From the NCBI RefSeq assembly GCF_037645805.1, contig NZ_JBBEXE010000006.1, forward strand, positions 186,001-250,000: a stretch of 64,000 nt of DNA. Direction: 5' to 3'. The number at the start of each line of letters is the position of its first letter. Within the stretch, counting starts at the first letter, position 1. A program made the translations under genes and the position numbers. The notes below the pieces were generated by a model. The model searched no databases and was not told the DNA's origin. It was given only the letters and a program-made list of their open reading frames with translations. This stretch comes from Leptobacterium_A meishanense (GTDB taxonomy: Bacteria > Bacteroidota > Bacteroidia > Flavobacteriales > Flavobacteriaceae). Below, piece by piece: positions 52,421 to 62,253 of this stretch.

Positions 52421-53446
52421 TCATCCTGAAGAATGTTTTGAATAGTTACGCCACTTTTCAATACAAGCCTGCATATCTTCCGGTATTTCTGAATTAAATT
52501 TTATGAATTTCCCGGTAAGAGGATGTTCAAACCCCAATGTTTTGGCATGCAAGGCCTGCCGGGGCAATATTTTAAAACAGTTCTCTACAAATTGCTTGTA
52601 TTTGGTAAATGTTGTCCCTTTTAAGATTTTATCCCCTCCGTAGCGTTCATCATTAAACAAAGGGTGCCCTATATGTTTCATATGTGCCCGTATTTGGTGG
52701 GTCCTTCCCGTTTCCAACCTGCATGCTACCAAAGTGACATAGCCAAACCGCTCGAGTACCTTGTAATGGGTGACAGCTTCTTTCCCGTGATCTCCTTCCT
52801 CAAAAACGGCCATCTGTAACCTGTTCTTTGGGTGACGTCCTATATGGCCTTCTATCGTCCCTTCTTTGGCTTCTATATTCCCCCAAACCAAAGCCACATA
52901 TTCACGTTCACTGGTTTTGTCGAAAAATTGCCGGGCAAGATGGTTCATGGCCTGTTCTGTTTTGGCAACAACCAATAACCCACTGGTATCTTTGTCTATA
53001 CGGTGTACCAAACCAGGGCGTTCATTACTGTTTTTAGGTAGGTTTTCAAAATGATAGATCAAGGCATTAATAAGTGTCCCGGAATAATTTCCATGGCCCG
53101 GATGCACCACCATCCCTGCCGGTTTATTGACTACTAAAAGCACATCGTCTTCGTAAACAATGTCTAACGAAATAGCTTCCGGGGTCAGTAAAAACTCATA
53201 GGGGGGATGTTCAAACAATACTTTTACTTCATCCCCTGCTTTTACCTTATAATTCTGCTTTACAGGTTGATCATTTACCCAGATATTCCCATTTTTGGCG
53301 GCCTGTTGAATTTTATTTCGGGTAGCATTTTCTATAAAGTTCATCAGGAATTTATCAACTCGTAATGGTTCTTGTCCTTTTCCGGCCTTAAAGCTATAGT
53401 GTTCGTAGAGCTCCTCATCTTGTTCTTCTACTTCATTTTTTTTCAC
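52421..53446 (-). CDS. RluA-family pseudouridine synthase (RluD-like)
   Basis: This 341-residue enzyme has an N-terminal S4 RNA-binding domain (about 25-90) and a catalytic domain with RPGLVHRIDKDTSGLLVVAKT, where the Asp of HRIDKDTSG is catalytic. Other blocks (PAGMVVHPGHGNYSGTLINAL, ETGRTHQIRAHMKHIGHPLFND) fit RluD, which modifies 23S helix 69. The S4 domain argues for RluC/RluD rather than RluA. It lies 13 bases after the PASTA gene. Confidence 0.93.
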   Translation of the reverse strand: MKKNEVEEQDEELYEHYSFKAGKGQEPLRVDKFLMNFIENATRNKIQQAAKNGNIWVNDQPVKQNYKVKAGDEVKVLFEHPPYEFLLTPEAISLDIVYEDDVLLVVNKPAGMVVHPGHGNYSGTLINALIYHFENLPKNSNERPGLVHRIDKDTSGLLVVAKTEQAMNHLARQFFDKTSEREYVALVWGNIEAKEGTIEGHIGRHPKNRLQMAVFEEGDHGKEAVTHYKVLERFGYVTLVACRLETGRTHQIRAHMKHIGHPLFNDERYGGDKILKGTTFTKYKQFVENCFKILPRQALHAKTLGFEHPLTGKFIKFNSEIPEDMQACIEKWRNYSKHSSG

Positions 53447-53459
53447 GGTATTTATTTTA

Positions 53460-54020
53460 TCAATTTAACCTACCATTTCCATTTCCACAAACGAGCTCTA
53501 CTTTAGAAGTTTTGGTAAGTTTTGTGCCAGGTGTAATGTTTTTCCCTTCATGCTTTATGTAATATACCATATCTTTCCCTAACTCATTGATATAAGTTAC
53601 TTTTTCTACCTCTAGCCCAACTGCTAACAACATGGATTCTGCATTTCTAAGCGTTACCTGTATGACATCCGGCACGGTAACTTTTCTGTAACCGGATGGG
53701 TTTAAGATAACATATATTTTCCTGTTTTCTTTTACTTTATCTCCTGCGACAGGGTTTTGTTCTACTATTGAAAATCTTGGATATTTCGGGTTATATTCTG
53801 ATGAATCCTGAAATACTAATTTAAGATCTGCCTTTTTAAGTGCTATGGTTGCTTCCCGCAGTGTTTTTTTAGAAAGGTCAGGGACGGTAACATAATCACC
53901 ATGGTTTGTAGAATACTTCAACCACTGCATAACAATAAACACTAGTATAAACACTACCAATATTGCTAATCCAACTTGTTTAAGGAATACTTTACTTAAA
54001 ATGAATTTAATCAAGCCCAT
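53460..54020 (-). CDS. PASTA domain membrane protein
   Basis: This 186-residue protein has one N-terminal membrane span (about 13-33) and at least two PASTA repeats (VTVPDLSKKTLREATIALKKADLKLVFQDSS, about 42-75, and VTVPDVIQVTLRNAESMLLAVGLEVEKVTY, about 114-145). PASTA domains bind peptidoglycan fragments or muropeptides. Unlike the Gram-positive kinases there is no kinase domain. The neighbour ddl is also a peptidoglycan precursor gene, divergently placed 107 bases away. Confidence 0.9.
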   Translation of the reverse strand: MGLIKFILSKVFLKQVGLAILVVFILVFIVMQWLKYSTNHGDYVTVPDLSKKTLREATIALKKADLKLVFQDSSEYNPKYPRFSIVEQNPVAGDKVKENRKIYVILNPSGYRKVTVPDVIQVTLRNAESMLLAVGLEVEKVTYINELGKDMVYYIKHEGKNITPGTKLTKTSKVELVCGNGNGRLN

Positions 54021-54127
54021 ACCATTTCTTTACAGTAACAAATATATAAAAACCCAATACTTTTTTCTTTGCATTAAATAAATGATATTTTTGTTTAACG
54101 GTTTTTTCTATCGTTTTGTATGATACT

Positions 54128-55108
54128 ATGAAATTAAATATCGCCATTATCATGGGAGGCTACTCTAGTGAATATAAAATTTCACTAAAAAGTGGCAATG
54201 TTGTATATCAGCATTTGGACAGAGAAAAATATAATCCTTATCGTATTCATATTCTCAAAGACAAATGGGTTTATGTGAATGAACACGATGATGAATTCCC
54301 TGTAAACAGGCATGATTTTTCCATTCAGGTTGATGGTATGCACATTACGTTCGATTGTGTTTTTAATGCCATTCACGGAACCCCCGGAGAAGATGGATAC
54401 ATGCAAGCTTATTTTGCATTGCTAAATATTCCACAAACCGGTTGCGGGTTTTATCAGGCAGCGCTTACGTTTAATAAACGTGATGTATTATCAGTTTTGA
54501 AACCTTATGGTATTAAAACTGCTACTTCTTTTTATTTAAATAAAGGTGATACGGTCGACCCTGATGCTATTTTAAAAAAAGTAGGGTTACCATGTTTCGT
54601 GAAACCAAACCGGTCGGGAAGTAGTTTTGGCATCTCTAAAGTCAAAAATCCTGAAGAACTTGTTCCTGCTATCCAAAAAGCCTTAAAAGAAGATTTTCAG
54701 ATTATTATTGAATCTTTTTTAGAGGGTAGGGAAGTTACTGTTGGTGTTATTAAATACAAAGGAAAAATAACCGTTCTACCTGTTACAGAACTTATTACAG
54801 AGAATGACTTTTTTGATTATGAAGCAAAATATGAAGGTAAATCGAAAGAGATAACCCCTGCACAAATTCCAGATGCATGGACTGAGAAAGTTTCAACCAT
54901 AGCCAAAAGGATTTATGAACTATTAGGGATGGAAGGGTTCACAAGATCAGAGTTTATTTTTGTTGACGGAGTGCCTTACCTGCTAGAAATCAACACTGTG
55001 CCGGGGCTTACAAATGCGAGTATTCTACCTCAACAAGCTGCTAAAATAGGTGTCCGTATTCCAGATCTGTTTGATAATGCTATTGAAGAAACTCTAAAAA
55101 AGTATTAA
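54128..55108 (+). CDS. ddl: D-alanine--D-alanine ligase
   Basis: This 326-residue ATP-grasp enzyme joins two D-alanines for peptidoglycan. The start motif MKLNIAIIMGGYSSEYKISLKSG, GTPGEDGYMQAYFALLNIPQTG, CFVKPNRSGSSFGISKV and the C-terminal YLLEINTVPGLTNASILPQQA are typical. A TTG at 54116 is in frame; the ATG at 54128 matches family starts. It is followed 62 bases later by coaD. Confidence 0.96.
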   Translation: MKLNIAIIMGGYSSEYKISLKSGNVVYQHLDREKYNPYRIHILKDKWVYVNEHDDEFPVNRHDFSIQVDGMHITFDCVFNAIHGTPGEDGYMQAYFALLNIPQTGCGFYQAALTFNKRDVLSVLKPYGIKTATSFYLNKGDTVDPDAILKKVGLPCFVKPNRSGSSFGISKVKNPEELVPAIQKALKEDFQIIIESFLEGREVTVGVIKYKGKITVLPVTELITENDFFDYEAKYEGKSKEITPAQIPDAWTEKVSTIAKRIYELLGMEGFTRSEFIFVDGVPYLLEINTVPGLTNASILPQQAAKIGVRIPDLFDNAIEETLKKY

Positions 55109-55170
55109 TTCTTACTATCTAAAGTAGAAGTCATATATTTGTTATAGAATCAAACAATGACTGTTATTCT

Positions 55171-55626
55171 ATGAATCGTGCTATTTTCCCTGGGTCATTT
55201 GATCCGTTAACATTAGGCCATTATGATATTATAAAAAGAGGGATCCCTCTTTTTGATGAAATTGTTGTTGCTATAGGGATTAATTCCGAAAAGGAATACA
55301 TGTTTTCATTAGATAATAGAAAACAATTCATTGAAAATGCTTTTATGAATGAGCCTAAAGTAAAAGTGGTTATTTATGAAGGCTTGACTGTTGATTTTTG
55401 TAGAAAAATCAACGCTGATTTTATATTGAGGGGGCTTCGAAATCCTGCTGATTTTGAATTTGAAAAAGCTATTGCACATACTAACCGAAAGCTTTCTAAA
55501 ATAGAAACAGTATTTCTATTGACTTCTGCTGATACTTCCTTTATAAGCAGCAGCATTGTTCGTGATGTTATTAGAAATGGTGGCGATTACACTATCCTTG
55601 TTCCTGAAAGTGTAAAAATATCATAA
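55171..55626 (+). CDS. coaD: Phosphopantetheine adenylyltransferase
   Basis: This 151-residue nucleotidyltransferase makes dephospho-CoA. It begins MNRAIFPGSFDPLTLGHYDIIKRG, with the TLGH form of the HxGH motif; ILRGLRNPADFEFE and FISSSIVRDVIRNGGD complete the substrate and ATP sites. It follows ddl on the same strand. Confidence 0.96.
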   Translation: MNRAIFPGSFDPLTLGHYDIIKRGIPLFDEIVVAIGINSEKEYMFSLDNRKQFIENAFMNEPKVKVVIYEGLTVDFCRKINADFILRGLRNPADFEFEKAIAHTNRKLSKIETVFLLTSADTSFISSSIVRDVIRNGGDYTILVPESVKIS

Positions 55627-55641
55627 AAGAAAGCTCTCTGG

Positions 55642-55682
55642 CTTATTTATAACTTGCCTCCATTGTAAAACCTATAAATAAG
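55642..55682. terminator. Hairpin after coaD
   Basis: CTTATTTATA (55642-55651) pairs perfectly with TATAAATAAG (55673-55682), flanked by AAGCT/AGCTT, with a 21-base loop. There is no U run, so it is either a weak terminator or a protein site in the 185-base gap before the T9SS cargo gene. Confidence 0.4.
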
Positions 55683-55811
55683 TAGCTTCATCGAGTTTAT
55701 TTTTGATATTCCATTATCTCATTTATTTTTAAGAAAGTTTTTCCCAAAACTTAGACGATTTTGCATGCCTACAAGCGATATATTAAAAATATGGTTATAC
55801 GGCCTCTTGAT

Positions 55812-57381
55812 ATGAAGAAAATTGTACTCCTGTTTATAATCAGCTTTTTTTGCTTTTTTCCTGAAAAGGTAAAGTCATCAACAATAGTAAGTTTACCTGT
55901 TGTCAATACTGTCGATATTATCAGTACAATTGATAAAGAATCCATAAATACAGGCGATATCTTCAAAGTAACTGTAACAGCAGAAGCAGGGACAACCAAC
56001 ATTAATACTGTTCAAATCCATTTTAATTTTGATCCTTCATTAGTAGAGGTAGTTTCTCTTGATGGGTTTATGAACCTTGAGCTGTTTAACGTTTTTGACA
56101 ACACCTCAGGAATTATAAAATACACCGGCTCCTTTAGGAGAAACTATTTCAGGAAGCTTTATTATTGCTGAAATTACCTTTAAAGCACTGAATTCTACCT
56201 CTGGAACTACAATAGCTCATGTTTTAGAGTCTTTTGATGGCACCAATGTTTTTGATGAAAATGCAACCACTGTTTTAGGTAACACAAATGATATACGTAT
56301 TGCTATTGATTATCCGCTTTCTGAACTATATGTTGAACAGTTTATTCTTGTTAATGCCGATACCAACACTGATATCCTTACACTCTCGGAAGGGTTGCAA
56401 ATTGATAACAGCCTTATCAATGGTATCCCACTTAACATTCGTGCTGAAACCAACCCAACCACTGTCGGTAGTGTGTTCTTAACATTATCTGGAACAACAA
56501 ATGCTTCAAGAACCGAAAGTGTTGCTCCCTATGCACTTTTTGGAGATGTCAGTGGAAACTATAACGGCCAGTCCCTAGTAACCGGAAACTATGCTATCAC
56601 CGCAACCCCATACTCAAGTTCAGGGGCTACAGAGGAAGCTGGAATACCGCTCAATATAAATTTTGAAATTATTCAGCAACCCATTGGAACACAAGATGAA
56701 GTGACTCAGTTTGTTCTTGTCAATGCCAATACCAACACTGATATCCTTACACTCTCGGAAGGGTTGCAAATTGATAACAGCCTTATCAATGGTATCCCAC
56801 TTAACATTCGTGCTGAAACCAACCCAACCACTGTCGGTAGTGTGTTCTTAACATTATCTGGAACAACAAATGCTTCAAGAACCGAAAGTGTTGCTCCCTA
56901 TGCACTTTTTGGAGATGTCAGTGGAAACTATAACGGCCAGTCCCTAGTAACCGGAAACTATGCTATCACCGCAACCCCATACTCAAGTTCAGGGGCTACA
57001 GGGGAAGCTGGAACACCGCTCAATATAAATTTTGAAATTATTGATACTGCTGTTGGTAATAAAATAATCATAACGCCAACAAAACGAATGATTCCTGATT
57101 ATAATTCTCCAATACTCAAAAATAATTTTTACATATTTCCGAATCCCATAAAAAATGGAACATTTTCCATAAACCTTCCAAATGTAGAAGGCAAAATACA
57201 TTGTACCTTATACAGTTCTTTAGGAATACTAATCATAAATAGAACGCTTATAAAGAAAAAAGAAAACCCATATATTCATTTCAATTTGTCTAATGCTTTA
57301 ATTGAGAGCGGAACATACTATTTAAAAATGGAAGGAGGAAATCTGAACAATCCTATAATATTTACGTTAGTATATAAATAA
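55812..57381 (+). pseudogene. T9SS cargo protein with cohesin-like domain, frameshifted
   Basis: The first frame (ATG 55812) encodes a signal peptide and a cohesin-like start (VDIISTIDKESINTGDIFKVTVTAEAGTTNINTVQIHFNFDPSLVEVVSLDG). It breaks near 56119-56133, where the +1 frame takes over with APLGETISGSFIIAEITFKALNS, the expected cohesin continuation, and stays open to 57381. The second part has two near-identical 123-residue repeats and a C-terminal type A T9SS sorting domain (FPNPIKNGTFSIN...). The first frame alone stops at 56171. It is either a real frameshift mutation, an error in the sequence or a programmed shift. No slippery run of one base is seen at the break. Confidence 0.8.
56338..57042 (+). 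repeat. Two near-identical 336-bp copies inside the cargo gene
   Basis: 56338-56673 and 56707-57042 are offset by 369 bases. I count five base differences in 336, with about 270 bases in the middle identical. Each encodes one copy of a beta-rich domain (QFVLVNANTNTDILTLSEG... YAITATPYSSSGATGEAG). The identity at DNA level implies recent duplication or gene conversion. Confidence 0.9.
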
Positions 57382-57562
57382 CAAAACAATTTCAAGTTTT
57401 ATCTGATAATAGACATCCCGGAAAACACCTTACATATGGGTGTTCTTATAATAACTAATAAATATATAGGTATAATATACTACTTTGTTTTATCAGAATT
57501 TTCTTTTTTTAACCTTTTTATGCTACTTTTAGCTTTAATAACCACAAAAGCAATGGTATAAT

Positions 57563-57838
57563 ATGACTCTAATGCAGCCACCATACAAGTTCGTAATAAC
57601 ACATCATCAAAATGTTTTAGACACAATATATGATGCTGTTTCTTCCTTTCCTCAAGTTTACAATACATATATAGAATCTGGGGATGAATACTTAGATGGA
57701 GAAACTGGCCCTATTTGGTATGCTCTCCATGTGTATTGTGATGAGACCGACAGCAAGCATGTAAAAAAGTTTATCCTAAAAGAGCTTGAAAAACATGGAT
57801 TTAGTAAGGCTATTGTTTTTAGAGAAACTTTTTCATGA
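57563..57838 (+). CDS. Small protein of unknown function
   Basis: A 91-residue ORF begins MTLMQPPYKFVITHHQNVLDTIYDAVSSF and contains an acidic YIESGDEYLDGETGPIWYALHVYCDETDS stretch; an inner ATG (57572) could also start it. No signal peptide or membrane span is seen. An overlapping minus-strand ORF (57480-57668) looks like a shadow. The gene ends 2 bases before the TonB receptor stop, tail to tail. I do not recognise the family. Confidence 0.55.
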   Translation: MTLMQPPYKFVITHHQNVLDTIYDAVSSFPQVYNTYIESGDEYLDGETGPIWYALHVYCDETDSKHVKKFILKELEKHGFSKAIVFRETFS

Positions 57839-57840
57839 AA

Positions 57841-59730
57841 CTATAATAACAATGAAAAACCTACCCTGATATTCCTTCCCCGAGAGGAAAACCCAATAAC
57901 TTCTTCATATTTTTCATTAAATATATTATCGAAGCTAAAAAATGTTTTCAGTCTATCTTGAATTACTTGATAACTAATATAGGTCCCTACCAAAGAAAAA
58001 GCTGTCAACTCATTAGTTTCAAACGTTTCAAAATTAGTATCTAAACGAGTCCCTGTATATCGGTATGATAGGGAAGCATATGCCTTTTTCGAAACTTGAT
58101 ATCCAAAATTGACATTCGCACTATGCTTTGGAAGCCTAAGTGATGCTCTATCTTTCTGCTCTGTAAATGTATAGTTTGCCGTGAATGAAGCCCCTAGAAA
58201 TGGTTCAGTTACTAGCTCCAACTCAACACCTTCTACAGTGAAATCTTCAATAACATTTTGATACGCCCCGGCAAACGTATTAAAATCAATAACAACAAAG
58301 TCAATAAAATTCATTTCCTCACGATTGAAATAAACTGCACTCCATTTCACTTTTTCTGAATGGTACTCAACACCTCCTTCCACTGTTCGGTTTTCTTCCG
58401 GTTTCAAATCAGGATTTGGCCCAAAAGGACCAAATAGCTGTGAAAGTGAAGGCGCAATATATGAAGTACTGTATGACGTCAATAATTTTAAATAATCACT
58501 TTCTAAACGGAATGTGTATGAAGGGTTAAAATTATAGGTGACATGGCTACCATATTCACTATGGTTATTCAACCGTATCCCGGTATTTAAATTCAACCCA
58601 AAATCAGAAATCCATACTACATTAGCATAAGGGCCTACAGACGAATAATTATCATTACCTCCAAAATCTGTTTGGTTATTTATATAGTTTACTCCAAGAA
58701 TTGTATAAAACTTATCATTGAAATTGTATTTATTGAATACATCTGCCACATAACTTTTACCATTGAAAGTCCCCGGAAAATCCGATTCAAAAACCCTGTC
58801 TATTTTATTAAATGCTGCATTTAGATTAATACTCCCATTTTTATAAATATACTTAGAGGCTATTCCAAACCTAAATTGTTCGCTGTCTGATGAAAAATCC
58901 GCATCCATCACGGGAAAAGAATTGTCAAAATGGGCCTTAAATGTATCATAATTTCCATACGTTTTTAGTGTAAAATAATCATTAAACGTATACCCTAGTT
59001 TCACCTGTGCATTAAGCCTCGAAAAGGGGTCACGTTCATTATTTGTATCAACAACTGCTGAAAGTCCATCGGTATATTGTTGACTAAAACCTGCTACATA
59101 ATTAAATTTTCCTGTAGTTCCACTCAATGATAAACTGTTTGAAAAATCTGTAGGGGTATATTTTTTTTCTTCTTGAGGTTGATTGGTACCTATACTCGAC
59201 TGAAGTGTAAGTGCTATTTTTTCCTCAGAGGGATTTTTAGTCTGAATATTGATTACTGCCGTGGCTGCAGCATTCCCATATAAAGTACTGGCTGCTCCTT
59301 TGACGATTTCAATAGACTCAATCTGTGACACAGACAGCAACCGAAGATCATAATCATTTGCAATTTGTGAAGGGTCAGAGACTTGAATCCCATCAATCAT
59401 TATTAACACTTGTCGGTTATTCCCTCCCCTTACAAAGTAACTTAAGTTCTGTCCCGCATTACTTCTACTTCCATTAATCTCAAAACCACTCTTTGTATTG
59501 ATGATTTCAGCCACACTCTTTCCCTGGTTCCTTTCAAGCTCTTCTGCTGTTATTTTAATAACTGTTTTTCCCGAATGTTCACGTTTCAATTCAAAACGTG
59601 AATCAGCCACCACTACCTCATCCAACTCTTCCACTTTCTTATTGTTTTTTGAGGGCTCTTGTGCCGAAGCAAGCTTGCACAGGAATACAAATATTTCCAA
59701 AATAATTACTCTTTTGTTCATTTCTAACAT
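57841..59730 (-). CDS. btuB: TonB-dependent receptor, probably for vitamin B12
   Basis: This is a 629-residue outer-membrane transporter. After the signal peptide (…FLCKLASAQ), the plug domain shows VIKITAEELERNQGKSVAEIINTKSGFEI, YFVRGGNNRQVLIMIDGIQVSDPSQ and IEIVKGAASTLYGNAAATAVINIQTK, followed by a 22-strand-type barrel ending in an aromatic-rich tail. A second ATG (59721) gives the better signal peptide. A cobalamin riboswitch lies in its leader and btuFCD genes are divergent, so cobalamin or a related corrinoid is the likely substrate. Confidence 0.92.
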   Translation of the reverse strand: MLEMNKRVIILEIFVFLCKLASAQEPSKNNKKVEELDEVVVADSRFELKREHSGKTVIKITAEELERNQGKSVAEIINTKSGFEINGSRSNAGQNLSYFVRGGNNRQVLIMIDGIQVSDPSQIANDYDLRLLSVSQIESIEIVKGAASTLYGNAAATAVINIQTKNPSEEKIALTLQSSIGTNQPQEEKKYTPTDFSNSLSLSGTTGKFNYVAGFSQQYTDGLSAVVDTNNERDPFSRLNAQVKLGYTFNDYFTLKTYGNYDTFKAHFDNSFPVMDADFSSDSEQFRFGIASKYIYKNGSINLNAAFNKIDRVFESDFPGTFNGKSYVADVFNKYNFNDKFYTILGVNYINNQTDFGGNDNYSSVGPYANVVWISDFGLNLNTGIRLNNHSEYGSHVTYNFNPSYTFRLESDYLKLLTSYSTSYIAPSLSQLFGPFGPNPDLKPEENRTVEGGVEYHSEKVKWSAVYFNREEMNFIDFVVIDFNTFAGAYQNVIEDFTVEGVELELVTEPFLGASFTANYTFTEQKDRASLRLPKHSANVNFGYQVSKKAYASLSYRYTGTRLDTNFETFETNELTAFSLVGTYISYQVIQDRLKTFFSFDNIFNEKYEEVIGFSSRGRNIRVGFSLLL

Positions 59731-59799
59731 TAATTAATGGGAAAAAAGTATGTAGCTATCCATACCCAAACTCTTATCCCGAAAGTTTGACATCGTTTT

Positions 59800-59990
59800 A
59801 CAAAATCTGGCAGGTCTCCTGGCTTGCGTCTTACTACTCACCTTCCCGCTATACACTAGCAGTGGTATTAGAAGAAGTAATAAGCCCCCTTTCGGGTAAA
59901 GCATACAGTTGCGGGAACAGCTTAGGAATTGCTATCGAGAAGCGCACCTAATTCCCTATTAATTCGCCTCTGTTGGAAACAGATTTGAAA
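59800..59990 (-). promoter_or_regulatory. Cobalamin riboswitch
   Basis: Read on the minus strand the conserved parts appear in order: GGGAA...GGTG, GCTGTTCCCGCAACTGT, CCACTG, GGGAAGG and the B12 box AGCCAGGAGACCTGCC (59809-59824). It ends about 70 bases before the TonB receptor start. When adenosylcobalamin or a relative binds it should shut off the receptor gene. Confidence 0.93.
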
Positions 59991-60066
59991 CCAAATTTCT
60001 CTGCGAAAATAACCTTTTTTAAATCACCTGCTTCAAAAAGTTGAAATAATCTTATTTTTGAATTCT

Positions 60067-61194
60067 ATGAGAAAGCACATTTTATTAGTCAGTATTGTAT
60101 ATGTATTGTTGGGATGTCAAGGCAAAAAACCAAAAGAAGAAGTTCCTCAAGAAAAAATAACTATTAAGCATGCACAAGGGTTTCAAGTAAATGTGTTTGA
60201 TGGATATAAAGTTATAGAAGTCTTATCGCCATGGCCTGAAGCAACTAACACTTTTAAATATCTTTTGATTGAAGACAGGAAAAAAGCCCCTAAGATTGAT
60301 ACATATGATGCTGTTGTAGAGATCCCTGTTGAACGAATTGTAGTGACTTCTACAACACATATTCCAACCCTGGAAGCTTTGGGAGTAGAAAAAAACCTGG
60401 TAGGTTTCCCTGATACAAAATATATTTCTTCTGAAAAAACCAGAAACAATATTAAAAATGGAAAAATAAAAGAATTAGGTGTAAATGAAGGAATCAATAC
60501 TGAAATACTTATTGACCTACAACCGGATGTTGTAATTGGTTTTTCTATAAATGACCAAAACAAGTCCTATGAAACTATTACAAAGTCAGGTATCCCGGTA
60601 ATCTATAATGGTGATTGGACAGAGAAAACACCATTAGGAAAAGCAGAATGGATAAAGTTCTTTGCTCCGTTCTTCAATGCAGAACATAAAGCAGATAGCA
60701 TCTTCAACAGTATTGAATCAGAATATATAAAGACTAAAAAGATTGCTAAAAAAGCCACTAGCAAACCTACCGTTTTAAGTGGTGCATTGTACAAAGATAT
60801 TTGGTATTTACCTGCGGGAGAAAGTTGGGCTGCTCAGTTTATTACCGATGCCAATGCCGATTACCTTTGGAAAAATTCTAAAGGAACGGGTAGTTTATAT
60901 CTAAGTTTTGAAAGTGTACTGGAAAAAGGTATAAATGCCAATTTTTGGATAGGCCCTGCTCAATTTACTTCTTATGAAGAAATGATTACTGCCAATAGGC
61001 ACTATGATCAATTTGATGCATTCAATAAAAAAAGGGTATACACGTTTAGTGCAACAAGAGGCGAGACAGGAGGTGTGCTTTATTATGAGCTGGCACCAAA
61101 CAGACCGGATATTGTGCTTAAGGATCTCGTGCGTATCTTACATCCTGAACTTTTCCCCGAATACAACCCTTTCTTTTTTAAACCTCTGAAATAA
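60067..61194 (+). CDS. btuF: Cobalamin ABC transporter substrate-binding lipoprotein
   Basis: This 375-residue periplasmic binding protein starts MRKHILLVSIVYVLLGCQGK, with lipobox LLGC (Cys17). The two-lobed fold of class III binding proteins is suggested by PVERIVVTSTTHIPTLEALGVEKNLVGFP, ILIDLQPDVVIG and the later GAEWIKFFAPFF-like region. A TTG at 60058 precedes the ATG. It is the first gene of btuFCD and is divergent from the TonB receptor. Confidence 0.88.
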   Translation: MRKHILLVSIVYVLLGCQGKKPKEEVPQEKITIKHAQGFQVNVFDGYKVIEVLSPWPEATNTFKYLLIEDRKKAPKIDTYDAVVEIPVERIVVTSTTHIPTLEALGVEKNLVGFPDTKYISSEKTRNNIKNGKIKELGVNEGINTEILIDLQPDVVIGFSINDQNKSYETITKSGIPVIYNGDWTEKTPLGKAEWIKFFAPFFNAEHKADSIFNSIESEYIKTKKIAKKATSKPTVLSGALYKDIWYLPAGESWAAQFITDANADYLWKNSKGTGSLYLSFESVLEKGINANFWIGPAQFTSYEEMITANRHYDQFDAFNKKRVYTFSATRGETGGVLYYELAPNRPDIVLKDLVRILHPELFPEYNPFFFKPLK

Positions 61195-61196
61195 TT

Positions 61197-62228
61197 TTGG
61201 ATCAAAAAAAAACATATCACTTACCCTTTAGTATCCTTATCATTATTCTGGTTATAGGAATGTTTATAAATATCAGTCTTGGATCAGTATATATTCCTTT
61301 TAAAAGCGTTTTTTTATCGCTAATTGGTGGGGAAGTAGAAAAAGAATCATGGGTTTATATCATTCGAAACTACCGTGTTCCTAAAGCAATTACTGCTATA
61401 ATGGTTGGCGGTGGACTATCACTTAGTGGATTATTAATGCAAACACTGTTCAGAAACCCTTTGGCAGGCCCATTTGTATTAGGTATTAGCTCTGGTGCCA
61501 GTTTAGGAGTTGCTTTTCTCCTTTTGGGAAGTGCTTTTATTGGAGGTTGGTTAACTACAAACATCGTTAGTAATGCTTCTATTGCCATTGCAGCAAGCTT
61601 TGGGAGTTTTTTAGTGTTAGTAGCGGTAATGATTGTTGCATCCAGAATACGTGATACGATGGCCATACTCATCATTGGGCTTATGTTTGGTAGTATTACT
61701 GCTGCTGTAGTAAGCGTACTTTCTTATTTCAGTCATATGAAACAACTGCAGCAATATGTTTTCTGGTCATTCGGAAGCCTTGGTAATTTAAGTTGGAACG
61801 AATTGTTCCTTTTTGGGGTCATTTTTATGATAGGTGGGTTTCTCAGTATTCTCTCCTTAAAAGCATTAAATGCGCTATTATTAGGCGAAAATTACGCAAA
61901 GAGCTTAGGATTAAATATAAAGCAATCGCGATACCTCATTATCATTGCAACAAGTTTATTGGCAGGAAGTGCTACTGCCTTTGCTGGTCCTATCGCCTTC
62001 ATTGGATTGGCAGTGCCACACCTTACAAAGCAAATATTCAATACTACCAATCACAAAACACTTATCCCGGCTGTTATTTTATATGGTGCAATATTAATGT
62101 TGTTATGTGATAGTATTGCCCAATTACCAGGTAGTCAGTTTACATTACCCATTAATGCTATCACCTCTCTGGTAGGCGCCCCGGTAGTAGTTTGGTTGTT
62201 AGTAAAAAAGCAGAAAATGGTATTTTAA
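61197..62228 (+). CDS. btuC: Cobalamin ABC transporter permease (FecCD family)
   Basis: This 343-residue permease has about 9-10 membrane spans and family blocks IIRNYRVPKAITAIMVGGGLSLSGLLMQTLFRNPLAGPFVLGISSGASLG and GPIAFIGLAVPHLTKQIF. The only reasonable start is TTG at 61197, 2 bases after the btuF stop, since the first ATG comes after the first membrane span. It is co-translated with btuF. Confidence 0.92.
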   Translation: MDQKKTYHLPFSILIIILVIGMFINISLGSVYIPFKSVFLSLIGGEVEKESWVYIIRNYRVPKAITAIMVGGGLSLSGLLMQTLFRNPLAGPFVLGISSGASLGVAFLLLGSAFIGGWLTTNIVSNASIAIAASFGSFLVLVAVMIVASRIRDTMAILIIGLMFGSITAAVVSVLSYFSHMKQLQQYVFWSFGSLGNLSWNELFLFGVIFMIGGFLSILSLKALNALLLGENYAKSLGLNIKQSRYLIIIATSLLAGSATAFAGPIAFIGLAVPHLTKQIFNTTNHKTLIPAVILYGAILMLLCDSIAQLPGSQFTLPINAITSLVGAPVVVWLLVKKQKMVF

Positions 62229-62253
62229 TCATTAAGAAAATAAAAGAGCAATT

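Noticed and set aside
57480..57668. 62-residue minus-strand ORF ahead of the small unknown gene
   Set aside because: It is rich in Lys and overlaps the 91-residue ORF, with no signal in its favour.
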